DNA of 64,000 bases. It comes from Mytilus californianus (taxonomy: Eukaryota > Mollusca > Bivalvia > Mytilida > Mytilidae). Position 1 is the stretch's first letter; each line of letters opens with the position of its first letter. Both the position numbers and the translations under genes were made by a program. Location: positions 113,103,588 through 113,167,587 of the forward strand of contig NW_026262734.1 in NCBI RefSeq assembly GCF_021869535.1, written 5' to 3'. The notes beneath the pieces are model-generated. The model was not told the DNA's origin and did no database searches. It saw nothing but the letters and a program-made list of their open reading frames with translations. Below are positions 46,001 through 61,000 of this stretch, piece after piece.

Positions 46001-49000
46001 TAAACAAGAATGTTTTATGGCAGCATTACAGTACATCAGAAGGAGTATCAGTTATTTATCCTGCAACTAATTGGGAAAATTGTCAAAATTTTGATCCAAG
46101 ATACACGTAAGTTTAAATATAATTGTTAAATCTGTAACTAAGTACCTCTAACATACAAATAAGACATAATATAATGCTCTCAATATTATTAATTTAAGGC
46201 GATATTAGTTTAGCAATGTCTTAATTTTGTAAATTTATAATAAAGAGACAAATCGAGCTAACAACCAAAAAACGAGGAATCATTAGAACTCCAGCAGGTA
46301 CGTTGACAGGGTAAAAACTTAGCATACAGAAGGAAATGCTATAATATAACTGTTATCGATGTTACGAAATAGAATAAAGAAGTGTGATATCATGAACAAT
46401 TTATCACACTACACACACAGATATTTGGTATAAAAAGTAAAGAGATGCAATACGATTGCCAATGAGACAACTATCCGTCAAAGATAAATTGACATGGATT
46501 TACGCAAACCACTATTGTGTGTCATACATGTGTAAAAATGTTTAGGTTTTTTTTAACTATTCTATCATGACAGGTCCGCATATGCTTCAGCAGCTTCGCC
46601 TACAGATAAGGATGTTGTCATCGTAATCGACACTAGTTCCTCCATGAAACAACCATCTGGTATTACAGCCAAAACCAAAATGGTCATTGTTAAAGAAGCA
46701 GCAAATAATGTCATTCAAACGCTGAAACCGAACGACAGAGTAAGTATGCATGGCTGTAAAACCAACATATTCTTACGAATGGTACATAGATATCAAGGCA
46801 GAGTCAATTTTTATTTGGAAAATTATTTTACTGTACCTGATATACAACTGCAATATCCAAGTCAGTTTTGATACAACAAAATAAGAATGAAACTTGACAA
46901 CGACAGGGTTTATCGGTTTATTGATTGTATCGAATTCTATCCTCTCAACACATCATCAGATCATTTCCACAACTTCAGAGGGTTGAACGGAAAACGTAAA
47001 ACTCTACCAAACATGTCTTTATTTTCCCAGTCACCAATTCAAAATAATTGTTTTGGCGATCTATTTTTCTTAAAAGAACTTTGACCTTTAAATGATGTTT
47101 GTATGATTTGTTCTTTTTAATATACTAGTGCTATCGCTTCATAATCATTGTGAGATGGAGAACATCGGTAAACAAGCTTTTCCCTTTGATTTCGTGTTTA
47201 TATGACTTAAGTGTTTGTGTGTTTATATGACTTTAGTGTTTGTGTAGTGATTTTGTGTTTATATGACTTTAGTGTTTGTGTAGTGATTTTGTGTTTATAT
47301 GACTTTAGTGTTTGTGTAGTGATGTGTGTTCATATGACTTTAGTGTTTGTGTAGTGATTTTGTGTTTATATGACTTTAGCGTTTGTGTAGTGATGTTGTG
47401 TTTATATGACTTTAGTGTTTGTGTAGTGATTTTGTGTTTATATGACTTTAGTGTTTGTGTGTATATGACTTTAGTGTTGGTGTAGTGATTTTGTGTGTAT
47501 ATGACTTCAGTGTTTGTGGATTGATTTTGTGTGTATATGACTTTAGTGTTTGTGTAGTGATGTTGTGTTTATATGACTTAAAGTGTTTGTGTAGTGATTT
47601 TGTGTTTATATGACTTTAGTGTTTGTGTAGTGATGTTGTGTGTATATGACTTTAGTGTTTGTGTAGTGATATTAAGTTTATATGACTTTAGTGTTTGTTT
47701 AGTGATTTTGTGTTTATATGTCTTTAGTGTTTGTGTAGTGATTTTGTGTTTACATGACTTTAGTGTTTGTGTAGTGATGTTGTGTTTATATGACTTTAGT
47801 GTTTGTGCAAGGATTTTGTGTTTATATGGCTTTAGTGTTTGTGTAGTAATGTGTTTATATGACTTTAGTGTTTGTGTGTATATGACTTTAGTGTTTGTGT
47901 AGTGATTTTGTGTTTATATGAATTTAGTGTTTGTGTAGTGATTTTGTGTGTATATGACTTTAGTGTTTGTGGATTGATTTTGTGTTTATATCACTTTAGT
48001 GTTTGTGTAGTGATTTTGTGTTTATATGAATTTAGTGTTTGTGTAGTGATTGTGTGTTTATATGACTTTAGTGTTTGTGTAGTGATGTTGTGTTTATATG
48101 ACTTTAGTGTTTGTGTAGTGATGTTGTGTTTATATGTCTTTAGTGTCTGTGTAGTGATTTTAGGTTTATATGACTTTAGTGTTTGTGTAGTGATTTTGTG
48201 TTTATATGACTATAGTGTTTGTGTAGTGATGTTGCGTTTATATGACTTTAGTGTTTGTGTAGTGATGTTGTGTTTATATGACTTTAGTGTTGTGTAGTGA
48301 TTTTGTGTTTATATGACTTTAGTGTTTGTATAGTGATTTTGTGTCATAAATTTATACACTAAAGTATATCCTTTCTTTTCCAAGAGAACAACACTCATTT
48401 ATAATTTGAATTCTTTTCAACGTTTTAAGTACTGTGATATGTTAACATTATGGAGATCTTTATAAACATAATTTCTCTACTTAAATATTTTTACAGGTTG
48501 GACTGGTTTCATTTGATAAGGAGGCAAAAACACCATCGGTGCCGTCAACCAGTCATACATGTTATGGAAACGAGTTAGCCTTCGCAACGAAGGAAAATAC
48601 AGATGAATTGAAGCAGTATATCTTTACATTAAACACTGGTAGCACAGGAGATTCAAACTATGAAAAGGCCCTGTTAGTGGCTTTCAATTACTTTCATTCC
48701 TCAAACGACACTTTTGACAATGACAACAGAGGTATAGTACATTTTGTCACATCGTACAAAAGAACCTCTAATGGACTGTTATTGAACATAAAAGCCATTT
48801 TGACGCCATTAACGAAAGATTTGTAATTTCAATACGTTTAAGAACTGTCAGACTTCACAGTTTACATCTTGTTCACACTGTATTACTAAATACTAAAAGA
48901 AGCATGTTTCTTCATTTTTTTTATCAGTGGTGGTTTCGTTATGATTTAAATGGCGCTCGTCCGTGAAAAAGTTGTAGAGTTATGATTATAAATACATGTA

Positions 49001-52000
49001 TAAGCTTATTCATAGATTGATGAGTGTGTCATGTTCGGCGGCATATTACAAGAGAAAGAGTAGAGCCAGTGACCCCAATTAACAGCCCTGTAAAAATGCA
49101 TTTTTAAAACTTTTAGCCAGAAACAGATATAGATTTCATTTTAGTCAATTTTCTTGTAATTTATTATCTTTCCGACCTTATTTCATGATTTCATATGTGG
49201 TGCCATCCCTCGCCTATTCAAATTTAGGTTGAATAGTAAAGAAAAAGGTATCTTACCAAATTATGCCAAAAATAAGGCGTTCTCAAATTCATCTACATTT
49301 ATGACGTCAGAAATACATCACTAAAGAAGTGATTGGTCAAGAATATTTCATAACTGAAACAATTGGACATATTAAGATATGTTTTCACATAATTTTCTCA
49401 ACTTCATCGCAGTTAAAAACAATCTGAATTTTTGGGCCAACATTATGAGTGTGTAAACCACCGAAATAAAGATTCCTGGCGTTGGACAGGCACACAGAGA
49501 ATGTGACGGGTAAAATATATTAGCAGTCAATTATGTGCTGTCATGAAGATTGATGTAACAGCACACTGTAAAAATCTTTCCAAAATGATTTGACTTACAA
49601 TGTATCAGGTGATCGCAAATTTAAGCACAAGTTACAAAATTACAAAATATACAAAGAACCGATCTAAAGGTTGATTATAACATTGATATGATTACATAGA
49701 CATTTATAAATTCATTTCAGTGAAAGTGATTTTATTCGTTACTGATGGGAAATCAACATCGGGAAGAGATCCTGTTCACGTAATAAGCGAAGAGAATGCC
49801 AAATTACAGAACAAAATAGCAATTTTCACATACCTGATAGGACAAGGTTATTTTTTTACAATTATTCCTTCTTCCACACTTTTGGTTAAATTGACTTATA
49901 ATTATTATATAAAAAATATGTTCCCAGTTACGAAATATTTTCTCAGTTAAGAAATATGAGGGGAAAATCCTGAAATATTCATGATCGCAAGTGCAGTAAA
50001 ATGCATCTGTATTATATCATGCGATGAACTTATTATGTATTCTTGTCTTTAATATTTGCTTGTGTGCTTTGTCTATATGATGATTTGTTTTTCTTTGTTG
50101 AGATATTTATTTGTTTTTTATAGTGATTAAAATAAAACACAATATTGACAGCTGTACTCCCATTTTTTGATATTTATACCGATGATGTTTTTTTTTGCTC
50201 ACACATTGTTGTCAACATTATAGAATTCTATGCGACTGTCCTACAAGTGAGATGTTAAGCTCGCTTTAAAACCATGTTTAATCCAACATTTTTTACATAG
50301 GGAAATGCCTGTACCAAGTCAGGAACAGGACAGTTGTTTTCCAGTCGTTTGATGTGTTTGAGCTCTTGATTTTGTCATTTGATAAAGGACTTTCATTGAA
50401 TTTTCTTTGCTATTTTTTTTTTTATATTACTGTAATCTCAAAATACTCTGATGACTTATACTCTAATGATGTTACACTCAATATTTTTTATTCATTCCAT
50501 TTTGTATAATGAACTCCCATGTACAAAAATTACAGGGCTGTCTGTCAAACGTTCATTGGAAAGTATTTCATCATGAGTTCAAATGTAATTCAGAAAATAT
50601 GAGGTCCAAAAACTGTAATTTTCATCACTTTCGCTGAACGGTCATACATATATTATTTAATAGTTCGTTTTTATGTATGTTGCATTGTCGTTTGATTTTT
50701 TGTTGCACTCCAGTGTTTCTGTTGTTTCGTTGTTTTCCTCTTATAGTTGATGTGTTTCCCTCGGTTTTAGTTTGTAACCCGGATTTGTTTTCTCTCAATG
50801 GATATATGACTTTTGAACAGCGGTATACTAAAAGAGGGACGAAAGATACCAGAGGGATATTCAAACTCAAAGATCGAAAACAAACTGACAACGCCATGAC
50901 CAAAAATAAAAAGACAAACAGACAAATAAAAGTACAGATGACACAACATAAAAAACTAAAGTCTAAGCAACACGAACCCCACCAAAAACTGGGGGTGATC
51001 TCAGGTGCTCCGGAAGGTAAGCAGATCCTGGTCCACATGTGGCACCCGTCGTGTTGCTTATGTTATTACAAATCCGGTATACTACTGTTGTCTTTATTGA
51101 TATACAAACATATTAAATCTAAAAAAAAATGACATATCGTCAAAACTCCTTCAGTTTATCCTAGTGTTAAACAAAACTATCATGTAATTTTCCGATTGAA
51201 ACTCTTAGTTCTTTATTGTTTCCTTTTACTATTAGAGAATGCTAGCTTCTTTACATATTTATTGTCATAGTATTTATTAAGAATTTTTTTTTCGGTCTGT
51301 AAAATTCTTTATAATTTTTTTCTACCAGAATTATTTTAACTTAAAAATATGTATAAATAGTATATTAATTTCTTAATTTAAATCTGATAGATCTTGATGC
51401 TCAACAGCAATTAGCAGACATGGCTAATCAAGATCTTTCAATTGGACCTAAGTCAGTGAGTATCTGATTATGTTGTGTGCATGCTGATTTTATCAGTCAA
51501 TGCAGGCATCAATGAAAAAATTCGTTTGAGGGAATTTGAAATTTACAATCGATTCGATGCTAGCGACATATATATATATATATATATAACAGAAAAACAA
51601 CAACGAAAACATCATTCCTACTCTTTTAGGTATAAAGCTTGGAATTTTGTATATAAGTTTGCAAAAACAATAACAGCAGCTCACACAATAATGCCGATGA
51701 ATTCACATGGTACACTTAAACTATTTCCGATTTCGTATTTCAAATCCGGGAATAGTTGGATAGGCATTAATTTTAAAAAATGATTACCTATTATTCAATT
51801 ATGTACTGTCGATAGTTATAGTTAATTGATTTTCTAATACTGAATTAAATGTGAATCTTAGTGTATGTAACCATTATAAGCCCAATAACGGAGATTAGCA
51901 TTTTTTTTGTTTTTTTTTTATAAATACTTTAACCCCAATACATATTCATATGTCTGTCCTACTTTGAACGACAAAATTATGTTATGTCTACCTGTGCGAA

Positions 52001-55000
52001 TTTCAAACGCGCGATTTTACTCCAGTACTTAAAACCTTCTATCTCTTATGGGTGGATTTTACATAAATAAATAAAATCGTATAATATAAGCAAAATGAGG
52101 ATGTTAAATTTGATGTATGCCTTTTTGTGCTTCTTCGTTACATTTGTTTGTTTTTATAGTGATTAAGATGATAAAACAATGTTCACTGCTGTACCCCTAT
52201 TTTTGACATTTTTACCTATTGTGTCTGTTTGTTTTGTTCACGCATCGTTGTCAATATAATGGAATTTGATGCGACTGTCATACAAGTGAGAGGTTTAGCA
52301 AGCTATAAAAGCAGGTTCAATCCACCATTGTCTACATAAGAAAATGTCTGTACCAAGTCAGGAATATGACAGTTGTTATCCATTCGTTTGATGTGTTTGA
52401 ACTTTTGATTTTGCCATTTAATTGGCGACTTTCCTTTTTGAATTTTCCTCGGAGTTCAGTATTTTTGTGATTTTACTTTTTTCTAAGTCGGGAACATAGT
52501 TTGCCTTTTTAAAATTTTTTTTTTATCTAACATGTCTAAATGTGTGTTGTTTTGTTTTTATTATTTTGATAAATTAGTCTATATTCATAAACCAGACACA
52601 ATTAAATAATGCAGTTTCTTTATTGATATTAAGAAATGATGTAACCAATTCTTTCAGGATGGTCATTTCGAAGGTTTTAACCAGATTGATCAGAAACTGC
52701 TTTCAACTAAATTGGCCACATTTTATATACATCTGACAACAGGTAGTCAGTCAGATCAATCAACGTTCACTGTTCCCTATGTCGACCGTTTCTCAGAAGT
52801 TGGTAAGAATTATTGCAATATTACATGATTATATCAGTATCCGTCAACTTTTTTTTCAATGATTCCGTGTCATAAATTGACACTATGTCAAGGATATCTA
52901 TTGAATTTGACTTTTTCATACTTATTGTCGAAAACGCATCAATTAAAGTAAAAACTTGATTAATGTTATTTCTAGCACTGGGTCGATATATCTGCTGATG
53001 AACTGTTAGTACCAGTCCCAGTACCCAGTGCATTAGTAACAGGCATGACCATACGGAACTGTCCTATTATATTGTTGGGCAAAATAAGAAATTATCGCAC
53101 CGCGGGTAAATTATGACGTTCTGATTGGTTTAACACCGTGACTAGGTGATGGATCCATAGGGGGTTAGTAAATTTCATATGGGGTTCATGACTTCACGTC
53201 TACTATTAATGGTGACGTCATCTGTTGATGTTGTTGTATTTCATTGTTTATTGTTCTACAAAACTCGGCAGAAAATGTCCCACGTGCTATAAATTCGTTC
53301 ACTACTGACCCCATACGGACCAAAGAGGGAGGGTAAAATCTGAAAAGCTCCAATCCCTTTTCTTTGGTTGGCTTTTCTTTTTATACTTGTTGGTCTTCTT
53401 AGGTCTTTAACGTTTGTATTAGGTTTTGAACTTTTAAACATTTTATTACTCTAGCATTACTACTGATAGATTAAATGACAAAATGCGAACCGGATACAGG
53501 AAAACTGGTACTTGTAGTGTAAATAGTCATTTCAGAGTCATGTACTTGAATAACAAACAACAAGGCATTTTGTTACACGACAAGTCACTTATGATTTTAC
53601 AAACTCTTACGAAATTTTTACATACTGGTTTGTTCATTCAAAACATCTTAATCATTCAAAATGTACTCATTTACATGTGGATGAGTATATAATGCGCTCA
53701 TAACAGATGTGTTCATGCAATATGAATACTAACGCACATTCACTTTGTTGTTTAGAGTTTCCTGTAAATGAAAAGTATTACTCGATTTCTTTCTTCTATT
53801 GGTATGTCTGAAATGAAACCATAAAGAAAGGGATTCTTCGATCTTGGAGTACTAGTGTTTACTTTAGAAATGGTACACTATCGTGAAAATATGCATTTTT
53901 TCTACTAAGTAATAAGTATTGCCTCACCGCTGTACATGTACATTACCTATTTTGTAGGTTTGATAACATCATTATGCCGTCCTGTTAACGTCATTAGCTT
54001 TCATGGAGTCATGTGTACAGATGTGAAGATAAGTGAACTTTTAACTGAAATTGAGTACTTTTCAGAAGACGAATATTCATATGCTTTTATGATAGATGGA
54101 CTCGGGAGAGTTTTTATGCACCCTCTGTTGCCAAATGCAGCCTTTGTTAAATCTACCGAGGATCCCGTGTTAGTTAATATTGGTGTATTGGAAAGAGAAC
54201 AACAAACCCAATCTGTTATTGAGTCAATGAAAAGGTAATTTCGTATAGTATACAGAAGTAATGCACGTTACGTCGCAGTGGAATTGTTACAGTTTCTGGC
54301 TGTCATCTTGACTACTTAATAAAAGAGAAATTGAATCAATTGAAAAACGATGAAGCGGATTTTCTCCAAAGTTTCAAAATTTTGATAATCTAGAACGATT
54401 TTATTTATTCTGCCCCACCTAAGGGCATTGTGTTTTTCGGTCTGTGCGTCCGTTTGTTCGTCTGTCAGTCCACATGTCCCGCTTTAGGTTAACGTTTTTG
54501 GTCAAAGCAGTTTTTGATGAAGTTGACGTCCAATCAACTTGAAACTTAGTAAACTTGTTCCTTATGATATAGTTTTCCTAACGTTAAAGCCAAATTAGTT
54601 TTTAACTAATTTTATGGTCCACTGGACATAAACAATGATAGTGTGAGAGGGGCATCCATGTACTATGGACACATTCTTGTCTTAATAATTACTGTTTTTA
54701 AAAAAGTTTTTCGTCAAGGTAGTTTTTGATGAAGTTGAAGTCCAATCAACTAAAAACTTAGTACACATGTTCCCTATGATATGATCTTTCGATTAATGCC
54801 AAAATAGAGATTTGACCCTAGTTTCACAGTCAACTGAACATAGAAAAATGATACGGTTCTTCTACTTTTCAGGTTTTCAAATGTTCGGTTTTAGTTGTTC
54901 TTGATGAAAATACTTAGATAACTCATTACGTATTGCATTTATATAGTGTTGTTTTCAATTTTTGTTTTAGTGGTGGCATGGGAAAGAAAACATTAACGAA

Positions 55001-58000
55001 GTTTTTTACGAAACCACGTGGCAAACTTGTGAATGATGGTAGCAGAGATATTAGTCTTACAGCATATTTCTATTGGGGCTCAGTAAGAATTTACAAATCA
55101 TTCTGTTTTTATACATTTTTATAATTCGAAAGTCATTCATTAAAATCATATAATGTTGGATCTTCACTCTTTAAGTCTGTATATGTTACAGTTACAGGAA
55201 ATGAAAACTTTATATCTGATCGCTTATCAAACAGCATTATAAGATACGGAGATTTGGGACGAATGCAGACACAAGAACTATCCACCAGGGTCCAATTTAA
55301 GCAACTGTATAAGGCCTTCAAAAATGAGTAAAATCAACATTGTTTGATTAGCATTAAAGGCCCGGCATGCTAAAGTATGGAACAATTCATACGAACAAAA
55401 TGATAAACGAAAAACACATATGACAGACAAAAAACTCTGAACTAATGGCCCTTTGCTGTAGACAATCAAATGTATAGAATTTACTAGTTAAACAAAATTG
55501 TAACCGCCCATCTCTCCCCAAACCTTGGACAATGTTGTAAAAACATAACGTCCGATCAACCTGTTAAATTCGACAATAGCAGCTTAACACATCAGAATGG
55601 CTTAATTAAGTTTTTCAACTGCTAAGTACAGAAAACTTAAATGTATATAAACCTTTCGTTAACATAATACTTATTGGAAGCGCTTAAATCAAAGAGAAGG
55701 TAAAGGAAGCAAAATAAAAGCAACGTTGGTGAAAAATAAAATACAGGTTTACCAAAACTAGAAAAGCGTTGCATCAATAGCTGATCTACAATACAGTATG
55801 AATGATTTGCCACAAATGAACTGACTATTGAGATAAGACGCCCAGATGCATGATGTCTACTGACTGATTGTTAGAACTTTCATGTGAAAGTTGTCTAAAC
55901 CAGACAAAGAAAACATAAATGCGATACTGACATAGAAATTATCATTACAGGAAACAATTATAAAAGAATTCCAATTGAATGAGGAATAAACATTTCAAAT
56001 AGTGATGAGTACCCATTCAAACGTCTAATTTGGTTTGAACTGGTTGATTGTATATGATGAATAGTGTGTCATAATATTTTATAAAAGATTAAACGTTTAC
56101 TTATATCCTTTCATTTAGTGTTTTAAGCCTATGATACAAGTGAGAAGTTTAGCTAGCTGTAAACCAGTTTTGATCCACCATTTTCCACATAAGAATATGG
56201 CTGTCCCATGTTAGGAATATAACAGTTGTTTTCCATTCGTTTTGTGTGTTTGAGCTTTTGATTTTGCAATTTGATTTTTTTCTATGTATATTCTTGTATT
56301 CAGTCATATACAATCTAATTTTCTTGCCTTATCTGTAGATACCACAGAGTAATCTTTCCTTGTGTGTTGTTCTTGTGGATGAGTCGTATTCCGAAATAGA
56401 CGAAACTGAATTCAAGCCCAACGATGTAGATTTACAAAATGTATTCATGTACCATGACAGAAGCCTTTTGAAGGACTCCTTTTCCGATTGCAAATTTTAT
56501 TCAAGACGAGTAACATCAGGTATGTCAAAAGGATGTGAATCATCTGAATTTGTTATAGTTGTTAAATATTAAGATAAGGTAATGTGCATTGTGATATGTT
56601 TATTTTTGTTTTTTTTATTTTACATTTGCTAGAAGTATAGGGGAAGGTTGAGATCTCACAAAACTTGTTTATCCCAGCCGCTTGTTTGCGCTTGCACCAA
56701 GTCAGGAGCCTCTGGCCTTTGTTAGACTTGCATGGTTTTTTTAAATTTTAGTTCGTTTATATGTTTTTGAGTTTAGTTTGACGTTAATTGTCACTGAACT
56801 AATACACATTTTTTATTTTAATCAATTTATTTAGGGCCCAGCTGATGCCTACCTCCGCGTGCGGACTTTTCTCGCTACTTTGAATACCCATTGGTGGCCT
56901 TTGTCTGTTATCTGCTCTTTGGTCGGGTTGTTCTCTTTTTGACATATTCCCCATTTCCATTCTTATATGACGATTTCGTAAAAAATATTTATTTTAGGGA
57001 ATGGCGAGTACATTTTTCTATTATTAAATTTGTACATAAATCAAGCCGATTTTTTTTTTCTCGTTTCATTTTAGAATTATTTTTGTCAACTCGGGGCATG
57101 GTATGGCTTGATATGCAGGATAGGCTTTGTTGACGGCCGTACGATGACCTAGGGTTGCTAACTTTTGTTCTGATGACAAGTTGTCTCATTGCTATTCATA
57201 CCGAATCTTCTCATGTTTTTACAAACAAGGAATCATATGATAAAGGTATATTGTTAGCAAATTTTACTTTACACAAGGTAGCTGTTTAAATAATTACAAA
57301 ACTTTTTACATTTCTGTGTCAATATAATGAATACCTTATACATTTTAGATCGAAGTAGTGTGAAATTTTCCCAGTCTGCATTTCAAAACCCTTTTCAGTA
57401 CTTAGACCACGATGAGACGGCTGAAGATGTCACAAATTATCGCGATTATCTTACAAGACAAAAAATAACTAATCCTGGATTTAAGGTGAGATAGTCATGA
57501 TAGTATACATTACAACAACAACTGTTTCGATAATGTATCTTTATACCTGTATTAAGTAATTATAACATTATTTTTTTTTAAGTAAAGCTGAATTCATTAT
57601 AAAATTATATTTACTTGCTATTTGTGAAAACTCTCTTAAATTTTGCTCCTTAACTTTTTCCTGAAAACGTTTGCATTTTGATTTTGATATTGGATAAAAT
57701 ATGTTGTTTAACAAAGAGAATATTTATAGTTAAAAGGAATAATTTAACAATTCTTCACAGTTTCTAAATTGAAAATCGGTATTTGTTTAATACACATAAG
57801 TATAACGTGTGTTTATGGTCTTATATCTTTTGATGTCAGAACTTAACTACATACAACCTTTATGTACCAATCTACATTATACTATATTGTTCCATCGTGA
57901 TACGAACGGCATGAACGCTAAATAAAGGCAATAGTAGTGTACCGTTGATCAATATTCATAAATCGTTTAAGCAAAAACAAATCCGGGTCACAAATCAAAA

Positions 58001-61000
58001 CCAACAGAAACACATCAACTACGAGAGGAACAAAATAACGAAATAGTTATCAAAGGCGCGTTTCGTCTACATAAGACGCATCAGTGACGCTCAGATCAAA
58101 ATAATTATAAAGCCAACCAAGTACAAAGTTGAAGAGCATTGAGGACCCAAAATTCCAAAAAGTTGTGCCAAATACGGCTAAGGTAATTTATTCCTGGGAT
58201 AAGAAAATCCGTAGTTTTTCGAAATCTTCAAAGTTTTGTAACAGGAAATTTATAAAACTGACCATATAATTGATATTCATGTCAACACCGAAGTGCTGAC
58301 TACTGGGCTGGTGATACCTTCAGGGACGAAACGTCCACCAGCAGTTGCATCAACCCAGTGGTATAAATAGTTATCAAAGGTACCAGGATTATAATTTAAT
58401 ACGCCAGACGCGCGTTTCGTCTACATAAGACTCATCAGTGACGCTCAGATCAAAATAGTTATAAAGCCAAACAAGTACAAAGTTGAAGAGCATTGAGGAC
58501 CCAAAATTCCAAAACGTTGTGCCAAATACGGCTAAGGTAATCTATTCCTGGGATAAGAAAATCCTTAGTTTTTCGAAATCTTCAAAGTTTTGTAACAGGA
58601 AATTTATAAAAATGACCATATAATTGATATTCATGTCAACACCGAAGTGCTGACTACAATAGAAACCCTTAACTGAAAAACAAGAACAAACGCCACCATA
58701 CATAACAACGGACCTTCTGATAATAAATGCCATATTCTTATTCCATATATAAGAATGACATCATAAGTGTTCATCCTGTCGATGCTTCCAGTATATCTCT
58801 ATTTGGAGTTAGTGCGATTCCTTAGTTGTTTTCACTTGGATAAAACAGTAAAAAATGGCAAAACGAGGTTACAACATTACTGCCGATCTTCCCGCATTGG
58901 GCAAACTGAAGAACGCCTATTCTAATATGTTGATGATTTCGTATCATTTTAATGCATATTTGCCTGTCGTTCACGTGTCAAATATTCTTTCCCTTCATAG
59001 AATTATAGTTTTGCTGTACTCAATGAACTATCAATAATCATCACATTCATAGCTCTAAAGAGATAACAATGCAAGAATATTGATAATGATAAGATGACTG
59101 CAGTGTATGATAGCTCCAAAAATGGCATTACACAGACTGCAAATCACGTATTTGCATAATCATTATTACTTTCGCTTTTACGCATTGCACTTAACATTTA
59201 AGTATAAATGTTTTTCTTTACATTTATTTTGGCAGTCGACGTTAAGATCAGCGGTTTTGGCTACATATAAAGCTGAGCAGTATTGGAAATCTCATCCCGC
59301 GAGATTTGTGTCATGGAGATACATTGGAACAAAAGCAGGAATGATTAGAATTTATCCTGGAGTTTCATTGCAGAAACCTTATGATCACGAAAAGAGAGCT
59401 TGGTAGGCCATCGATGCATTTTACGTTCATCTCATGTAATAAAAAAACGTTATTAATTTCATGCGCCCTAATCGCTTTTCTGTATTTACCTTCATTAGAC
59501 GAATATTTGAAAGCCAATGATGTTAAAGAACTAAAAATGTTGAAGAGCTGTAAACCAAAATAGACCTTAAATGATAGCCAAATCCATATAAGGCCAACTT
59601 TGCCCGAGGAAGTTGAAACCTTAGTTACTGTATAATTAAAAAATTATAAACAAGATAAAATTCTATTCCAAAATAGTTGAATACAAGAAATACGTTTAAG
59701 TACATAATATTTTACTGATATAAATTATTTTAAATAAACAGCAATTTTAATATTCATCTAATTTAACAGATACATATATGTGAAGGGTAGTATTGGGGAC
59801 AAAATAAAACAGGACATATTTTTCTTTCAAATAACAGACAAATAATGTTTATCTGCCAGCGTATAAATAACCTGGATTTAAATAAGTCAAGGTCACTGTA
59901 CAACCTTCAACAATTAGCAAAACCTATACATCACAGTAAGCTTTGAACGTGACAAAATGTTTTCAATGTATCTTAAGGAAAAATTTTCGCTTAGTGTGTT
60001 GATTATCCAAAAAACAAATACTGTTATTGGACTAGAAATACAAATAAGCGATAGAATTTTTCAGAAAAAAGTATGAGTTTCACACTATGATAATACGCTT
60101 TCAACCTACTTATACTTTTCCGCAATTAATTCTATGACATACAATCGAATTTTTAACGATCATGCTTTAAAAGTATTCATAATTATAAAGTAAAAGGAAA
60201 ACATTATTTTCCACTGATTTACTTCACACGCATATCGTGTACAGCACGTGTTTTATTTATAGGTGGCGTCAGGCAATGGCACATCCCAATGTAGATCACA
60301 TGTTTTATTTATAGGTGGCGTCAGGCAATGGCACATCCCAATGTAGATCACATGTTTTATTCATAGGTGGCGTCAGGCAATGGCACATCCCAATGTAGAT
60401 CACGTGTTTTATTTAAAGGTGGCGTCAGGCAATGGCACATCCCAATGAAGATCACGTGTTTTATTTTTAGGTGGCGTCAGGCAATGGCACATCCCAATAT
60501 AATGTTTTTAACTACTCCTTATGTTGATTCTTGGGGATCTGGAATAGTCTTATCTCTCGTGCACACTATATACAAGAAAGGGTAAGTTGTGTATGTTGTA
60601 AATAACTAGAGATGTGTATGGTAAAAATTAAAGTAATGAGAGTCATCATATACCGTTGGTTCACCTCTTTATAAAAAACCAGTTCAGAAGTCAATGTAAT
60701 AGAGCCAAGTCTCTGTACCCAATAAAAAATATTTTGAGTCATGTGTTTGACTTGTTTCTGCAATGGTCAGAACCAAATAAAAGTATACACAACCGGACAA
60801 TGAATTTTCTTAATGGTGTCTTATTGAATTTGGCTTTTCTTTGTTATATGCTATTTAGCTGGTATGTTTTATGACGCGGAAAAGACATTGCTATTGAAAT
60901 TTATGACACGTCTCCGGAAAACTTTTGTTACTATGATTTCGAACTTGTTTCTTATTCATAATAAGAATTTTTGTCACATTGACAATCAAACACATTGACA

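Noticed and set aside
46740..46871. Continuation of the exon 5 frame to a stop at 46871
   Set aside because: A consensus GTAAGT donor at 46740 and perfect phase continuity to 48497 show that this is intron read-through.
47594..48297. Two long open frames of 102 and 141 codons with Cys/Val/Phe-rich 12-residue repeats
   Set aside because: They are produced by the 36-bp minisatellite, whose unit is a multiple of three. They lie in an intron and have no independent coding evidence.
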